7,730 nt of DNA from Streptosporangiaceae bacterium (GTDB lineage: Bacteria > Actinomycetota > Actinomycetes > Streptosporangiales > Streptosporangiaceae), in the NCBI GenBank assembly GCA_030043395.1, contig JASHXW010000040.1:1-7730 (forward strand). Reading direction: 5' to 3'. A program made the position numbers and the translations under genes. Numbering within the stretch: position 1 is the first letter of the stretch; each line of letters opens with the position of its first letter. Under the pieces are notes generated by a model. It was not told where the DNA came from and made no database searches. It saw nothing but the letters and a program-made list of their open reading frames with translations. Shown in pieces: positions 1 to 6,085 of this stretch.

Positions 1-166
1 GGATCGTCGAGCCCGGGTAGCTGGCCTGCGGAGTCGCGGCGTACTCGGCCGGCAGGTCGGCAGCGGCACCGACCCAGTGCACTGCGTTACCGGAAATGAC
101 AACACTGGCATCGGTCAGGACCTCGCTGCCGGTGAAGACCCGCGGTGCCGTGAGAACTTCTGACAT
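1..166 (-). CDS. Amidohydrolase-type protein, N-terminal fragment (runs off left edge)
   Basis: Reading from an ATG at 166-164, 55 codons are present before the window ends. The product starts MSEVLTAPRVFTGSEVLTDA and continues through VVISGNAVHWVG to YPGSTI. This is the usual opening of metal-dependent amidohydrolases (imidazolonepropionase, dihydroorotase-like and related enzymes): a small beta-sandwich with a 'hidden/visible attribute' strand pair, then a PG-S/A-TI/L-PGLID-H-H stretch. The metal-binding H-x-H motif would come just beyond the edge and cannot be seen, so family membership rests on the N-terminal pattern alone and no substrate can be named. The start is supported by GA-rich ribosome-binding sequence (AGGTGAGGTGA) a few bases upstream. 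The gene is divergent from the aminotransferase gene at 334, and a 15-base dyad sits directly before its ribosome-binding site. Confidence 0.6.
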   Translation of the reverse strand, partial: MSEVLTAPRVFTGSEVLTDASVVISGNAVHWVGAAADLPAEYAATPQASYPGSTI

Positions 167-181
167 CGCATCACCTCACCT

Positions 182-196
182 CGGTCGCGCCGACCG
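182..196. promoter_or_regulatory. Dyad just upstream of the amidohydrolase ribosome-binding site
   Basis: CGGTCG-CGC-CGACCG is a perfect 6+6 inverted repeat with a 3-base centre. On the minus strand it ends directly before the AGGTGAGGTGA ribosome-binding stretch of the amidohydrolase gene, 16 bases from its ATG. It could be an operator or a small 5' hairpin affecting translation. A dyad of this size in GC-rich DNA can also arise by chance. Confidence 0.3.
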
Positions 197-261
197 CGCG
201 CGACCATGGTGCCGCGAGCGCCACTGGCGGCGGACATCTCACGCTAGGGGAGGGCCAGAAG

Positions 262-269
262 TGACGTCA
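262..269. promoter_or_regulatory. TGACGTCA palindrome in the divergent intergenic region
   Basis: A perfect 8-base palindrome lies in the 167-base gap between the divergent amidohydrolase and aminotransferase genes, 64 bases before the chosen aminotransferase start. It is a plausible half of a regulator site, but no -10/-35 pair with good spacing could be assigned here. A GGGGAGGG stretch just upstream (247-254) looks like a ribosome-binding site but leads into a wrong frame. Support is weak. Confidence 0.2.
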
Positions 270-333
270 ATGGCCATGGAGTGGCCGCAGATCCGCCTAC
301 CTGGCGGCGGTGAATCTGATGGAAGATGGCGGT

Positions 334-1518
334 ATGACGGGGAGCCTGAGGGACGTGATCGACGCGACTACCGCCGACCAGCTTCGTGCCAGGGGCACGG
401 TGAAATGGACGGCGCCAGGACCTGGCGGGTTCGGCGCGGGCGTCGCGGAGATGGACTTCGGGACCGCCCCGCCGATCGTGCAGGCGCTTGGCGAGCTGAC
501 CGCGCGGGAGCAGTTCGGTTACCTGCCCAGGCACCTGGCCGACGAACTTGGCGAAGCCTGCGCGGACTTCTGCCAGCGCAGCTTCGGCTGGCAGCCGGAC
601 CCGGCGATGATCCATCCTGTTCCTGACGTCATCAAGGCGCTCGAGGTCGCGATCACGCACTTCTCCAGGCCCGGATCGCCGGTCATCCTGCCGACGCCGG
701 CCTACATGCCGTTCCTGCTCGTTCCCGGCCTGCTCGGCCGCGAGATCATCAGCGTCCCCATGCGGGACGACGACGGCTACTTCACCTTCGACCTAAACGG
801 CATCGAGGACGCGTTCCTGGCCGGCGGGAACCTGCTCATCTTCTGCAACCCGTACAACCCGCTCGGCCGCGTGTTCACGCCGCAGGAGATCACTGAGGTA
901 ACCGAGATCGTGGACCGGCACGGCGGCCGGGTGTTCTCCGACGAGGTGCACGCTCCGCTCATCTACCCGGGGACTCACCATGTTCCCTACGCCTCGACAT
1001 CGGACACCGCGGCCGCGCACGCCCTGACCGCCACCTCCGCCTCGAAGGCATGGAACCTGCCTGGCCTGAAATGCGCGGAAGTGATCCTCACCAACGACGC
1101 CGACCAGCGGCAGTGGGAGGACATGGGCCCCTTTGCCTCGCACGGCGCGAGCAATTTCGGAGTGGTCGCGAACATCGCCGCGTTCCGGCACGGGCAGGCC
1201 TGGCTGGATGAAGTGCTCTCCTACCTGGACGAGAGCCGGCTGCTCCTCGCCGAGCTGCTCGGCCGGGACCTGCCGGACGTGCGCTACCGCCCGCCCGATG
1301 GCACCTACCTCGCCTGGCTCGACTGTGCCGCGATGGACCTGACCGAGTCACCGGGCGCGATGCTCACCGACGGCGGGCACGTCACGGTCGTGGACGGCCC
1401 GGCGTTCGGGGACGGCGGCGCGGGGTCCTTCCGGTTGAACTTCGCCACGCCGCAGCCGGTACTTGCCGACATGGTGGAGCGCATCGCCGCCGCACTAACG
1501 AGCGTGAGCGCCCGGTAG
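334..1518 (+). CDS. PLP-dependent aminotransferase, MalY/PatB (C-S lyase) family
   Basis: The product is a 394-residue fold-type I PLP enzyme, the usual length for the MalY/PatB family, whose characterised members mostly cleave cystathionine-type C-S bonds (beta-lyase), some acting as aminotransferases. Order of family motifs (numbering from the ATG at 334): N-terminal AEMDFGTAPPI; LPTPAYMPFL; FCNPYNPLGRVF with the cofactor-contacting Asn175; VFSDEVHAPLIYPG with Asp203, which pairs with the PLP ring nitrogen; TSASKAWNLPGLKCA with Lys238 as the Schiff-base lysine; DGTYLAWLD; and FRLNFATP with Arg367 for the substrate carboxylate. All catalytic positions are intact. In-frame starts are GTG 310, ATG 319 and ATG 334. 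I chose 334 because GGAAGA lies 7 bases before it and the homologous region begins soon after; 310 has no visible ribosome-binding site. The gene stands alone, divergent from the amidohydrolase and ending 8 bases from the convergent antiporter gene. The exact substrate cannot be read from sequence. Confidence 0.9.
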   Translation: MTGSLRDVIDATTADQLRARGTVKWTAPGPGGFGAGVAEMDFGTAPPIVQALGELTAREQFGYLPRHLADELGEACADFCQRSFGWQPDPAMIHPVPDVIKALEVAITHFSRPGSPVILPTPAYMPFLLVPGLLGREIISVPMRDDDGYFTFDLNGIEDAFLAGGNLLIFCNPYNPLGRVFTPQEITEVTEIVDRHGGRVFSDEVHAPLIYPGTHHVPYASTSDTAAAHALTATSASKAWNLPGLKCAEVILTNDADQRQWEDMGPFASHGASNFGVVANIAAFRHGQAWLDEVLSYLDESRLLLAELLGRDLPDVRYRPPDGTYLAWLDCAAMDLTESPGAMLTDGGHVTVVDGPAFGDGGAGSFRLNFATPQPVLADMVERIAAALTSVSAR

Positions 1519-1526
1519 CCGCTAGC

Positions 1527-2753
1527 TCACCTCTCCTCCTCGGCGCGCGCGGCTTCGCCGGCCTCCGCCTCCTTGGCTGACCGAGACCACGGCCGCAGCG
1601 CTAGCGCGATCGCCGGGAAGATCAGGACCGACAGCAGCGCAGCACCGACCAGGGCGGCCGACACCGCACGCGTCAGCAACCCCAGGCTGGTGCCGACTTC
1701 CGCGACGACGACGGGGAAGGTCAGGGTCGTGGCCTGGAGCAACCCGGCGGCGATCGCCGGGGCTGTCCCCAGCCGCCGCGCGAAGAGCAGCGCGGGCACT
1801 GCCCGCGCGATCAGGATGGCCACCAGGATCGCCGGCACCAGCGCGAGCGAGGACGCGCTGGCGAACAGCGAGCGGACGTCGAAGGTAACGCCAGTCACGA
1901 TGAAGAACACCGGGACGAGGAACCCGTAGCCGATTGCCCGCAGCTTGCCCTGGTAGCGCTCCCGCTCGGGACGGTCGTCCCGGTCTGCGACGTTGAGCAC
2001 GATGCCGGCGACGAACGCGCCGAGCAGTGAGTCCACGCCGAACGCATGGGCCAGCGCGGTGACCAGCAGCAGGATAACGAAGGCGCCCCTGACCCTGAGC
2101 TGCTCCGTGGACTGATCGGTGGCGAGCAGCACCTTGCGCATCCAGCCCGATTGCCAGAGCCGCCGCAGGCCGATGGCGCCCAGGAACGCCACGACACCGA
2201 GCGCGACCACGTAGAGGACTTGGACCCAGGTGGCCTCGGGCTGGGCGGAGAACAAGATGGTCAGCAGCAGCAACGCGCCGAACTCGCCTACTGACCCGTT
2301 CATCACGACGAGCTGGCCGAAGTCGGTGTTGATCTCTCCTGCGTCTCGGAGCACGGGGACCAGCACGCCGAGCGTGCTCGCGGTCAGGGCCAGTGCGAGC
2401 AACCGGATGTCGGCGCCGTGCGCGATCAGGCGCAGCAGGGCGGCAGCAGGGAAGGCAATAGCCAGCGCGATCAGGAAGTTGATCCCGGCCAGCCGGAACG
2501 TCGGGCCGCGAAAGCGCTCCACCTCTATCTCCTGGCCGGCCAGGAACAGCAGGAACCCGAACCCCAGCAGGTACAGCAGGTAGACGCCGCCGACAGGATG
2601 CACCAGTCCCAGGCCCTGCGGCCCGACCGCGATGCCGAGTGCGACCTCAAGGACTACCGGCGGGACCAGTCGCCTCGGCACGCCCCTGGCCAGCAGCGGC
2701 GCCGCGAACGCGGCCAGCGCGACGACGAGCAGGTCGGTGAACTGGATGGGCAT
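1527..2753 (-). CDS. Cation:proton antiporter, CPA2-type (Na+/H+ exchanger family)
   Basis: This 408-residue integral membrane protein has roughly 11-13 hydrophobic segments covering residues 1-388, then a charged cytoplasmic tail (KEAEAGEAARAEEER). Family marks, in order: VPPVVLEVALGIAVGPQGLG (helices 2-3), FLLFLAGQEIEVE (residues 67-79), LALTASTLGVLVPVLRD (121-137, the unwound-helix region), MNGSVGEFGALLLL (151-164, the expected ion-binding helix), LLGAFVAGIVLN (243-254) and FLVPVFFIVTGVTFDV (278-293). Such proteins exchange Na+ or K+ for protons across the plasma membrane. There is no C-terminal TrkA-N/RCK domain as in KefB/KefC, so it is a transport domain only. At the position where CPA2 members normally carry Asp of a DD/QD pair, this protein has Gly-Glu (Glu157). 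The ATG has no convincing ribosome-binding site. The gene lies 108 bases downstream of the DMT gene on the same strand, and an aminotransferase-tail remnant sits in that gap. Ion specificity is unknown. Confidence 0.88.
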   Translation of the reverse strand: MPIQFTDLLVVALAAFAAPLLARGVPRRLVPPVVLEVALGIAVGPQGLGLVHPVGGVYLLYLLGFGFLLFLAGQEIEVERFRGPTFRLAGINFLIALAIAFPAAALLRLIAHGADIRLLALALTASTLGVLVPVLRDAGEINTDFGQLVVMNGSVGEFGALLLLTILFSAQPEATWVQVLYVVALGVVAFLGAIGLRRLWQSGWMRKVLLATDQSTEQLRVRGAFVILLLVTALAHAFGVDSLLGAFVAGIVLNVADRDDRPERERYQGKLRAIGYGFLVPVFFIVTGVTFDVRSLFASASSLALVPAILVAILIARAVPALLFARRLGTAPAIAAGLLQATTLTFPVVVAEVGTSLGLLTRAVSAALVGAALLSVLIFPAIALALRPWSRSAKEAEAGEAARAEEER

Positions 2754-2800
2754 GGTGGCAGTGTTCCCGCTGAGACGACAGTGGCGGGTCAGCGGGGTGA

Positions 2801-2872
2801 CGGCCTTTACCCGCGCGACATGCGCAGATGGTGCAGCGCATGGCCGCCCTGCTGACGAGCGTCAGCGCCGGA
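2801..2872 (+). pseudogene. Remnant of the 3' end of a MalY-type aminotransferase gene
   Basis: In one plus-strand frame, following a TGA at 2798-2800, this stretch reads RPLPARHAQ then MVQRMAALLTSVSAG. The C-terminus of the intact aminotransferase reads TPQPVLAD then MVERIAAALTSVSAR. At the DNA level 2828-2869 matches 1471-1512 at 35 of 42 positions without gaps. The seven differences fall in five codons, three at third positions only, with conservative replacements (Glu/Gln, Ile/Met, Ala/Leu), which is the signature of divergence under coding constraint. There is no start, no body and no stop at the matching place, so it is a dead tail fragment. It overlaps the last codons and stop of the DMT gene on the other strand. 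The two copies flank the antiporter gene as direct repeats. Chance similarity between GC-rich C-termini is possible but unlikely at this level. Confidence 0.5.
2851..2866. other. Small hairpin over the DMT gene stop codon
   Basis: GCTGAC-GAGC-GTCAGC is a perfect 6-base stem with a 4-base loop. On the minus strand it contains the TGA stop of the DMT gene (2864-2862). It has no run of T after it on either strand, so it is not a typical intrinsic terminator. It might slow read-through into the antiporter gene, or be chance; it also falls inside the aminotransferase remnant. Confidence 0.25.
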
Positions 2873-3752
2873 GAGCAGAGCGGTCGCCATGGTCGCTGCG
2901 ACCGCTGCGGTCGCCTTGCGGGAGCGGTCGGTCTCGCCCGGTTCCCGCGAGCAAGGCCGCACCGAGCACCGCGCCGGCGAAGCCGAGGCCGCGCACGAGG
3001 CCGGGGACGCCAGCCGGCAGGTGCTCGGCGAAGACGATGACGCCGGCGGCGATCGGCAAGGCGTTGGTCAGCAGGGCTGCCACCCCCGCCGTGGCGAGCA
3101 CCGTTCCACGCTGGAAGGACAGCTGCAAGGCGACGAACGCCAGCCCGTGGCAGGCGGGCAGGAGCAGCGCGAACAGGTAGACGGGGTGCGTGCCGTCCAG
3201 GGCCGCCTTGGTCGAGACATCGCCTGCTGAGTACAGCAACCCGGCCGCGACGGCGAGCCCGGCGCCGGACTTGCGCAGGCGTCCCGGCAGGCCAGCGGCC
3301 AGCCCGGCAAGCACTACCGAAGCCAGGATCCAGCCGGCTGGCTCGGCCCAGCTTCGTGCTGCCGAGTGATGGGCCGCTCCGGCAGGAAGCGAAAGGGCAA
3401 GAAGGAGCAAGCCGCCGACAGCGGCGACGACGCCTAGGCGATCCAGCCGTGACAGTCTTTCGCCGCCGAGACGGGCAAGCAGCGCGATCAGCCCGACGCC
3501 TCCGGCGGATACGGCCTGCACGAGCGAAAGCGGCGCGAAGGCAAGCGCGACGATGTAGAGCGCCCATCCGCCGATGCCCGTGGTGAAGCCGACGAGCCAT
3601 CGCAGGTTCCGGAACAGGTCGGCCAGCGACACCAGCGGATGGCGCACGCTGAGCTCAGGCAACGTGCCCGCCGCGCTGTGCTGGATATAGAACCCGCAGC
3701 TCAGCGCCGCTGTGGACAAGACGGCGAGCACAAGACCCGCGGTCAGGCTCAT
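2862..3752 (-). CDS. DMT-superfamily (EamA/NIPA-like) membrane transporter
   Basis: A 296-residue hydrophobic protein with about nine or ten membrane segments and two related halves, as in drug/metabolite-transporter proteins. The first half shows FYIQHSAAGTLPEL (21-34), a RNLRWLVGFTTGIGGWALY segment (48-66) and APLSLVQAVSAGGVGLIALLAR (73-94), a pattern typical of actinobacterial EamA/NIPA-like members. The second half begins with AVAAGLLYSAGDVSTKAAL (167-185), the usual second-repeat signature. The last 25 or so residues are polar and repetitive (DRSGRSDHGDRSALRR) and partly encoded by the aminotransferase remnant. The ATG overlaps the TGA of the upstream synthase gene by 4 bases (ATGA), and there is no separate ribosome-binding site, so translation is probably coupled. 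Substrate is unknown; its place behind a lipid-aminoacylating enzyme makes export of a metabolite or lipid-linked compound thinkable, but this is only inference. Confidence 0.8.
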   Translation of the reverse strand: MSLTAGLVLAVLSTAALSCGFYIQHSAAGTLPELSVRHPLVSLADLFRNLRWLVGFTTGIGGWALYIVALAFAPLSLVQAVSAGGVGLIALLARLGGERLSRLDRLGVVAAVGGLLLLALSLPAGAAHHSAARSWAEPAGWILASVVLAGLAAGLPGRLRKSGAGLAVAAGLLYSAGDVSTKAALDGTHPVYLFALLLPACHGLAFVALQLSFQRGTVLATAGVAALLTNALPIAAGVIVFAEHLPAGVPGLVRGLGFAGAVLGAALLAGTGRDRPLPQGDRSGRSDHGDRSALRR

Positions 3753-6085
3753 CGCGAGCGAGGATAGGCGGATCCGAAGTCGCCAGGGCCTCCCCTGGCG
3801 GTCACGAGGGGAGCGGCCGGTGCCTGCGCTGCACCCGGTGCCTGCGCTGCAGCCGGTGCTTGCGCTGCAGCCGGTGCGCCTGCGGAGGCCGGTGCGCCGC
3901 CGGCCGCCAGTGCCTCCGCGATGGCCGCGGCTGCCTGGGGGGTGAGCTCGGCCGGCCCGCGCCAGTCGCGACCCCGGAGCATCCTGGCGTGCGGCAGGTA
4001 ACCCTCGGCCGCCATCGCCGCCATCGCCACCCTGGGCATGTCAGTCCAGGCTTGGACGACGACGTACCGCGGCCTCCTGGCGGGGTCGAACTGGTTGTTG
4101 AAGCGCATCAGGTTGTCCAGCTGGAGCGCCAGCAGGCCCTTGAGCCGGAGCAGTGCGCGGCGCTGCACGCGCTGCCAGGCCGGCAGGTCTGCCTGGCTCG
4201 CGAGCAGGCCAGCAAACGGCGAGAAGTTAAGCGACAGATCCTTGTAATCGCGCTCGCGCGCCCATGCCACGGCCTGCGTGACCAGCCAGGCGGAGAACCC
4301 GTTAGGCAGGCCGGGCATCCGCGGCATGGACGACAGCGACAGCGACCGGCTCGCCGGGCAGACGGTCAGGTGCAGGAACCCCGCCGCGCGGCCCTGGGCA
4401 TCCCGGCCTACCACGAACGCAGCGTCACTGCCCCCGAGGCTGAGCAAGCTGTCGAGCTCCATCGTGAAGCCCTTCCGCTCGTCGCCGTGCAGCCAGCTGC
4501 GCTCGATCTCGGCCAGTTCAGCCAGCAGAGCCGCCGACATGTCACCCGCGAGTACGACCTCGGCGGCGTAGCCGTTGCGCTCGAGCCGGTGGACGGCCTG
4601 GCGGACCGTGCGCATCTTCCTGCCGTCGAGGCTGAAGCTGCCGGTGTCGATGATCGCCTCGTCGCCGTGATAGACCGGGTGCAGGCCAAGGTCACGGTAA
4701 ACGGTGAGCAGCCGGCCCGAGGCGCCGAGAACGGCGGCGCGCCAGCCGCGCTCCTCGGCGTGCTTGAGGAAGCAGCGCAGCGCCGCAAGCTCTTCGCCCG
4801 GCGGCCCGATTGGATCGCCGCTCACGAGCGCGATCCCGCGCACAACGCGATACGCGATGAGCGTCTGCCCGGTGACCAGCCACTCCTTGTCAGGGCGCAG
4901 CGTGAACGGCGCGAGCGTGTCGGCGCCCCACTGGCGGACGATGCTCAGCGCCTGCTGGCGCCTGAGAGCATCGGGGAACAGGCGCTGGCGCCATGGGCGC
5001 AGCCATTCACTCGCCGCCCACAAAACGCCGATCGCGACGACGGAGACGGTCGAGAGCGGGAACCATATCGCGAAGTCGCCGGGCAGGAAGCGCGCATCGT
5101 GCGGCAGCCGGCCGGCCATAGCCCGCAGCGTGTCGGTGATCGCGAGCGGAAAGCTGACCGGCAAGTCGGACGCTATCCGGTACACCCACAGCGCGGTGAC
5201 ACCGTAGACCAGGGCGAACGCCAGCAGGCCAGACAGCCGGAGCAGCGCCGACGGCCTGGTGGCGGGATCGCCGCGATAGGGGAAGTCGCTGCGCCGGGCG
5301 AGCAGGGCCACGGCCATCAGCCCGGTCACGATCGCGGCGGCGTAGTCGGGCCCGCGGAGCAGGTGCAGCAGGACAGATGCGCCGAGCAGGGCGGTCGCCA
5401 GGCACCACGCGCGCTTGCTGCGGCGAATCAAGCCCCGCGAGGTGATCAGCAGCAGCACGCCAGCCGGGACGAGCAGCACATGGGCGACCGGCATCACGAC
5501 GCCAGGGCCGAGCCGCTCGAACTGGCCGAAGGCCAGACCAGGGCGCGGGATCAGGGCTGAGATCAGGTTGATCAGGCCACCGATCGCGACCAGCCAGCCA
5601 AGTAGCCTTGGCGTCATTCCGCGTGGGCGCTCGCTCCCGCCCAGCAGGGCCCCCGCCGCCCCGGCCAGGGCAGCCGCGATGTAGACGGGCTGCAGCCTCG
5701 CTGCCCCCTGCAGGGCGAGGCTGGCCGGGACTTGCCGGACCACGAAGAGGCAGAAGGAGTCGACAAGGAGCAGCCACAGGCCGGTGCCGGCTCCCAGGCT
5801 CAGGCCGGCGGTCAGCCTGTCCATCCGCGCGAGCCGCGCTACCAGGCCAAGCACTACCGCGGCGACTCCGAAGGTGACCACGTAGACCAGGAGCGGGACG
5901 CTGTCGTGGCCCGGCAGCTCGTCAAGCGGCAGCGCGTCCCCGATCATGGGCCCTGGCCAGTGCGCCACCGCCGCGCGCAGCCAGTACAGCCACCCTGTTG
6001 CCAGCGATGTCACCAGGACGATCGCCAGGACGACCACGATCGCGCGGATGGCGACGGCTGCCGTGCCGCGCAGGTACCTATCCAT
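3749..6085 (-). CDS. Membrane-bound aminoacyl-phosphatidylglycerol synthase (MprF/LpiA type, DUF2156)
   Basis: The 778-residue product has an N-terminal membrane half (about ten hydrophobic segments, roughly residues 11-357) followed by a cytosolic catalytic domain (about 375-705) of the phosphatidylglycerol lysyltransferase C-terminal (DUF2156) family. That domain moves an amino acid from aminoacyl-tRNA onto phosphatidylglycerol, lowering negative surface charge. Visible marks: GADTLAPFTLRPDKEWL (387-403), YRVVRGIALVSGDPIGPPGE (412-431), MRTVRQAVHRLERNGY (491-506), GFTMELDSLL (539-548), LSLNFSPFAG (617-626) and FNNQFDPARRPRYVVV (662-677). There is no lysyl-tRNA synthetase domain, so it is not a LysX-type fusion; the amino acid (Lys, Ala, Arg or other) cannot be predicted. 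Residues after 725 form an Ala/Pro/Gln-rich repeat tail. It is preceded by the esterase gene with an 8-base overlap and followed by the DMT gene with a 4-base overlap; no strong ribosome-binding site of its own is seen. Some motifs expected in actinobacterial relatives are changed (see findings). Confidence 0.85.
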   Translation of the reverse strand: MDRYLRGTAAVAIRAIVVVLAIVLVTSLATGWLYWLRAAVAHWPGPMIGDALPLDELPGHDSVPLLVYVVTFGVAAVVLGLVARLARMDRLTAGLSLGAGTGLWLLLVDSFCLFVVRQVPASLALQGAARLQPVYIAAALAGAAGALLGGSERPRGMTPRLLGWLVAIGGLINLISALIPRPGLAFGQFERLGPGVVMPVAHVLLVPAGVLLLITSRGLIRRSKRAWCLATALLGASVLLHLLRGPDYAAAIVTGLMAVALLARRSDFPYRGDPATRPSALLRLSGLLAFALVYGVTALWVYRIASDLPVSFPLAITDTLRAMAGRLPHDARFLPGDFAIWFPLSTVSVVAIGVLWAASEWLRPWRQRLFPDALRRQQALSIVRQWGADTLAPFTLRPDKEWLVTGQTLIAYRVVRGIALVSGDPIGPPGEELAALRCFLKHAEERGWRAAVLGASGRLLTVYRDLGLHPVYHGDEAIIDTGSFSLDGRKMRTVRQAVHRLERNGYAAEVVLAGDMSAALLAELAEIERSWLHGDERKGFTMELDSLLSLGGSDAAFVVGRDAQGRAAGFLHLTVCPASRSLSLSSMPRMPGLPNGFSAWLVTQAVAWARERDYKDLSLNFSPFAGLLASQADLPAWQRVQRRALLRLKGLLALQLDNLMRFNNQFDPARRPRYVVVQAWTDMPRVAMAAMAAEGYLPHARMLRGRDWRGPAELTPQAAAAIAEALAAGGAPASAGAPAAAQAPAAAQAPGAAQAPAAPLVTARGGPGDFGSAYPRSR
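3781..3800. other. Strong hairpin near the 3' end of the synthase gene
   Basis: CGCCAGGG-CCTC-CCCTGGCG is a perfect 8-base stem with a 4-base loop, encoding residues 762-768 of the synthase tail. In the mRNA (minus strand) the loop and stem top read GGGGAGG, a ribosome-binding-like sequence held in the hairpin, 28 bases before the DMT start. It has no T-tract. It may influence coupling between the two genes, or protect the mRNA. Confidence 0.35.
3819..3908. repeat. Five 18-base tandem units in the synthase tail
   Basis: Units begin at 3819, 3837, 3855, 3873 and 3891, each starting GGTGC. The first three are nearly identical (for example GGTGCCTGCGCTGCAGCC; one change each) and the last two are diverged. 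They lie in frame and encode hexapeptides of the type A-P-x-A-A-Q on the minus strand (residues about 726-756), forming a flexible Ala/Pro/Gln linker-like tail. Unit number may vary between strains by slippage. Confidence 0.75.

Noticed and set aside
247..263. GGGGAGGG followed after 6 bases by a GTG at 261, resembling a gene start
   Set aside because: The frame it opens runs out of phase over the aminotransferase gene and gives an Arg-rich shadow peptide; kept only as a note in the intergenic region.
1505..1545. A possible bidirectional terminator between the converging aminotransferase and antiporter genes
   Set aside because: The gap is only 8 bases and I found no stable stem followed by T residues on either strand.
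2754..2861. Insertion-sequence scar as the cause of the repeat around the antiporter gene
   Set aside because: The repeat is coding-like and about 42 bases long with diverged codons, unlike a short exact target-site duplication, and no terminal inverted repeats or transposase are present.
2647..3600. A 317-codon minus-strand frame over the DMT and antiporter start region
   Set aside because: Very Arg-rich and without membrane segments; it is the shifted frame of the DMT gene.
3860..5560. A 566-codon open frame on the plus strand opposite the synthase gene
   Set aside because: Its translation is rich in Arg, Gln, Gly and Pro with no recognisable motif, and it mirrors the codon pattern of the synthase gene; an antisense shadow common in GC-rich DNA.
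3749..6085. Reading the synthase as LysX, the lysyl-tRNA synthetase fusion of mycobacteria
   Set aside because: The protein ends after the DUF2156 domain and a repeat tail; no tRNA-synthetase motifs follow.
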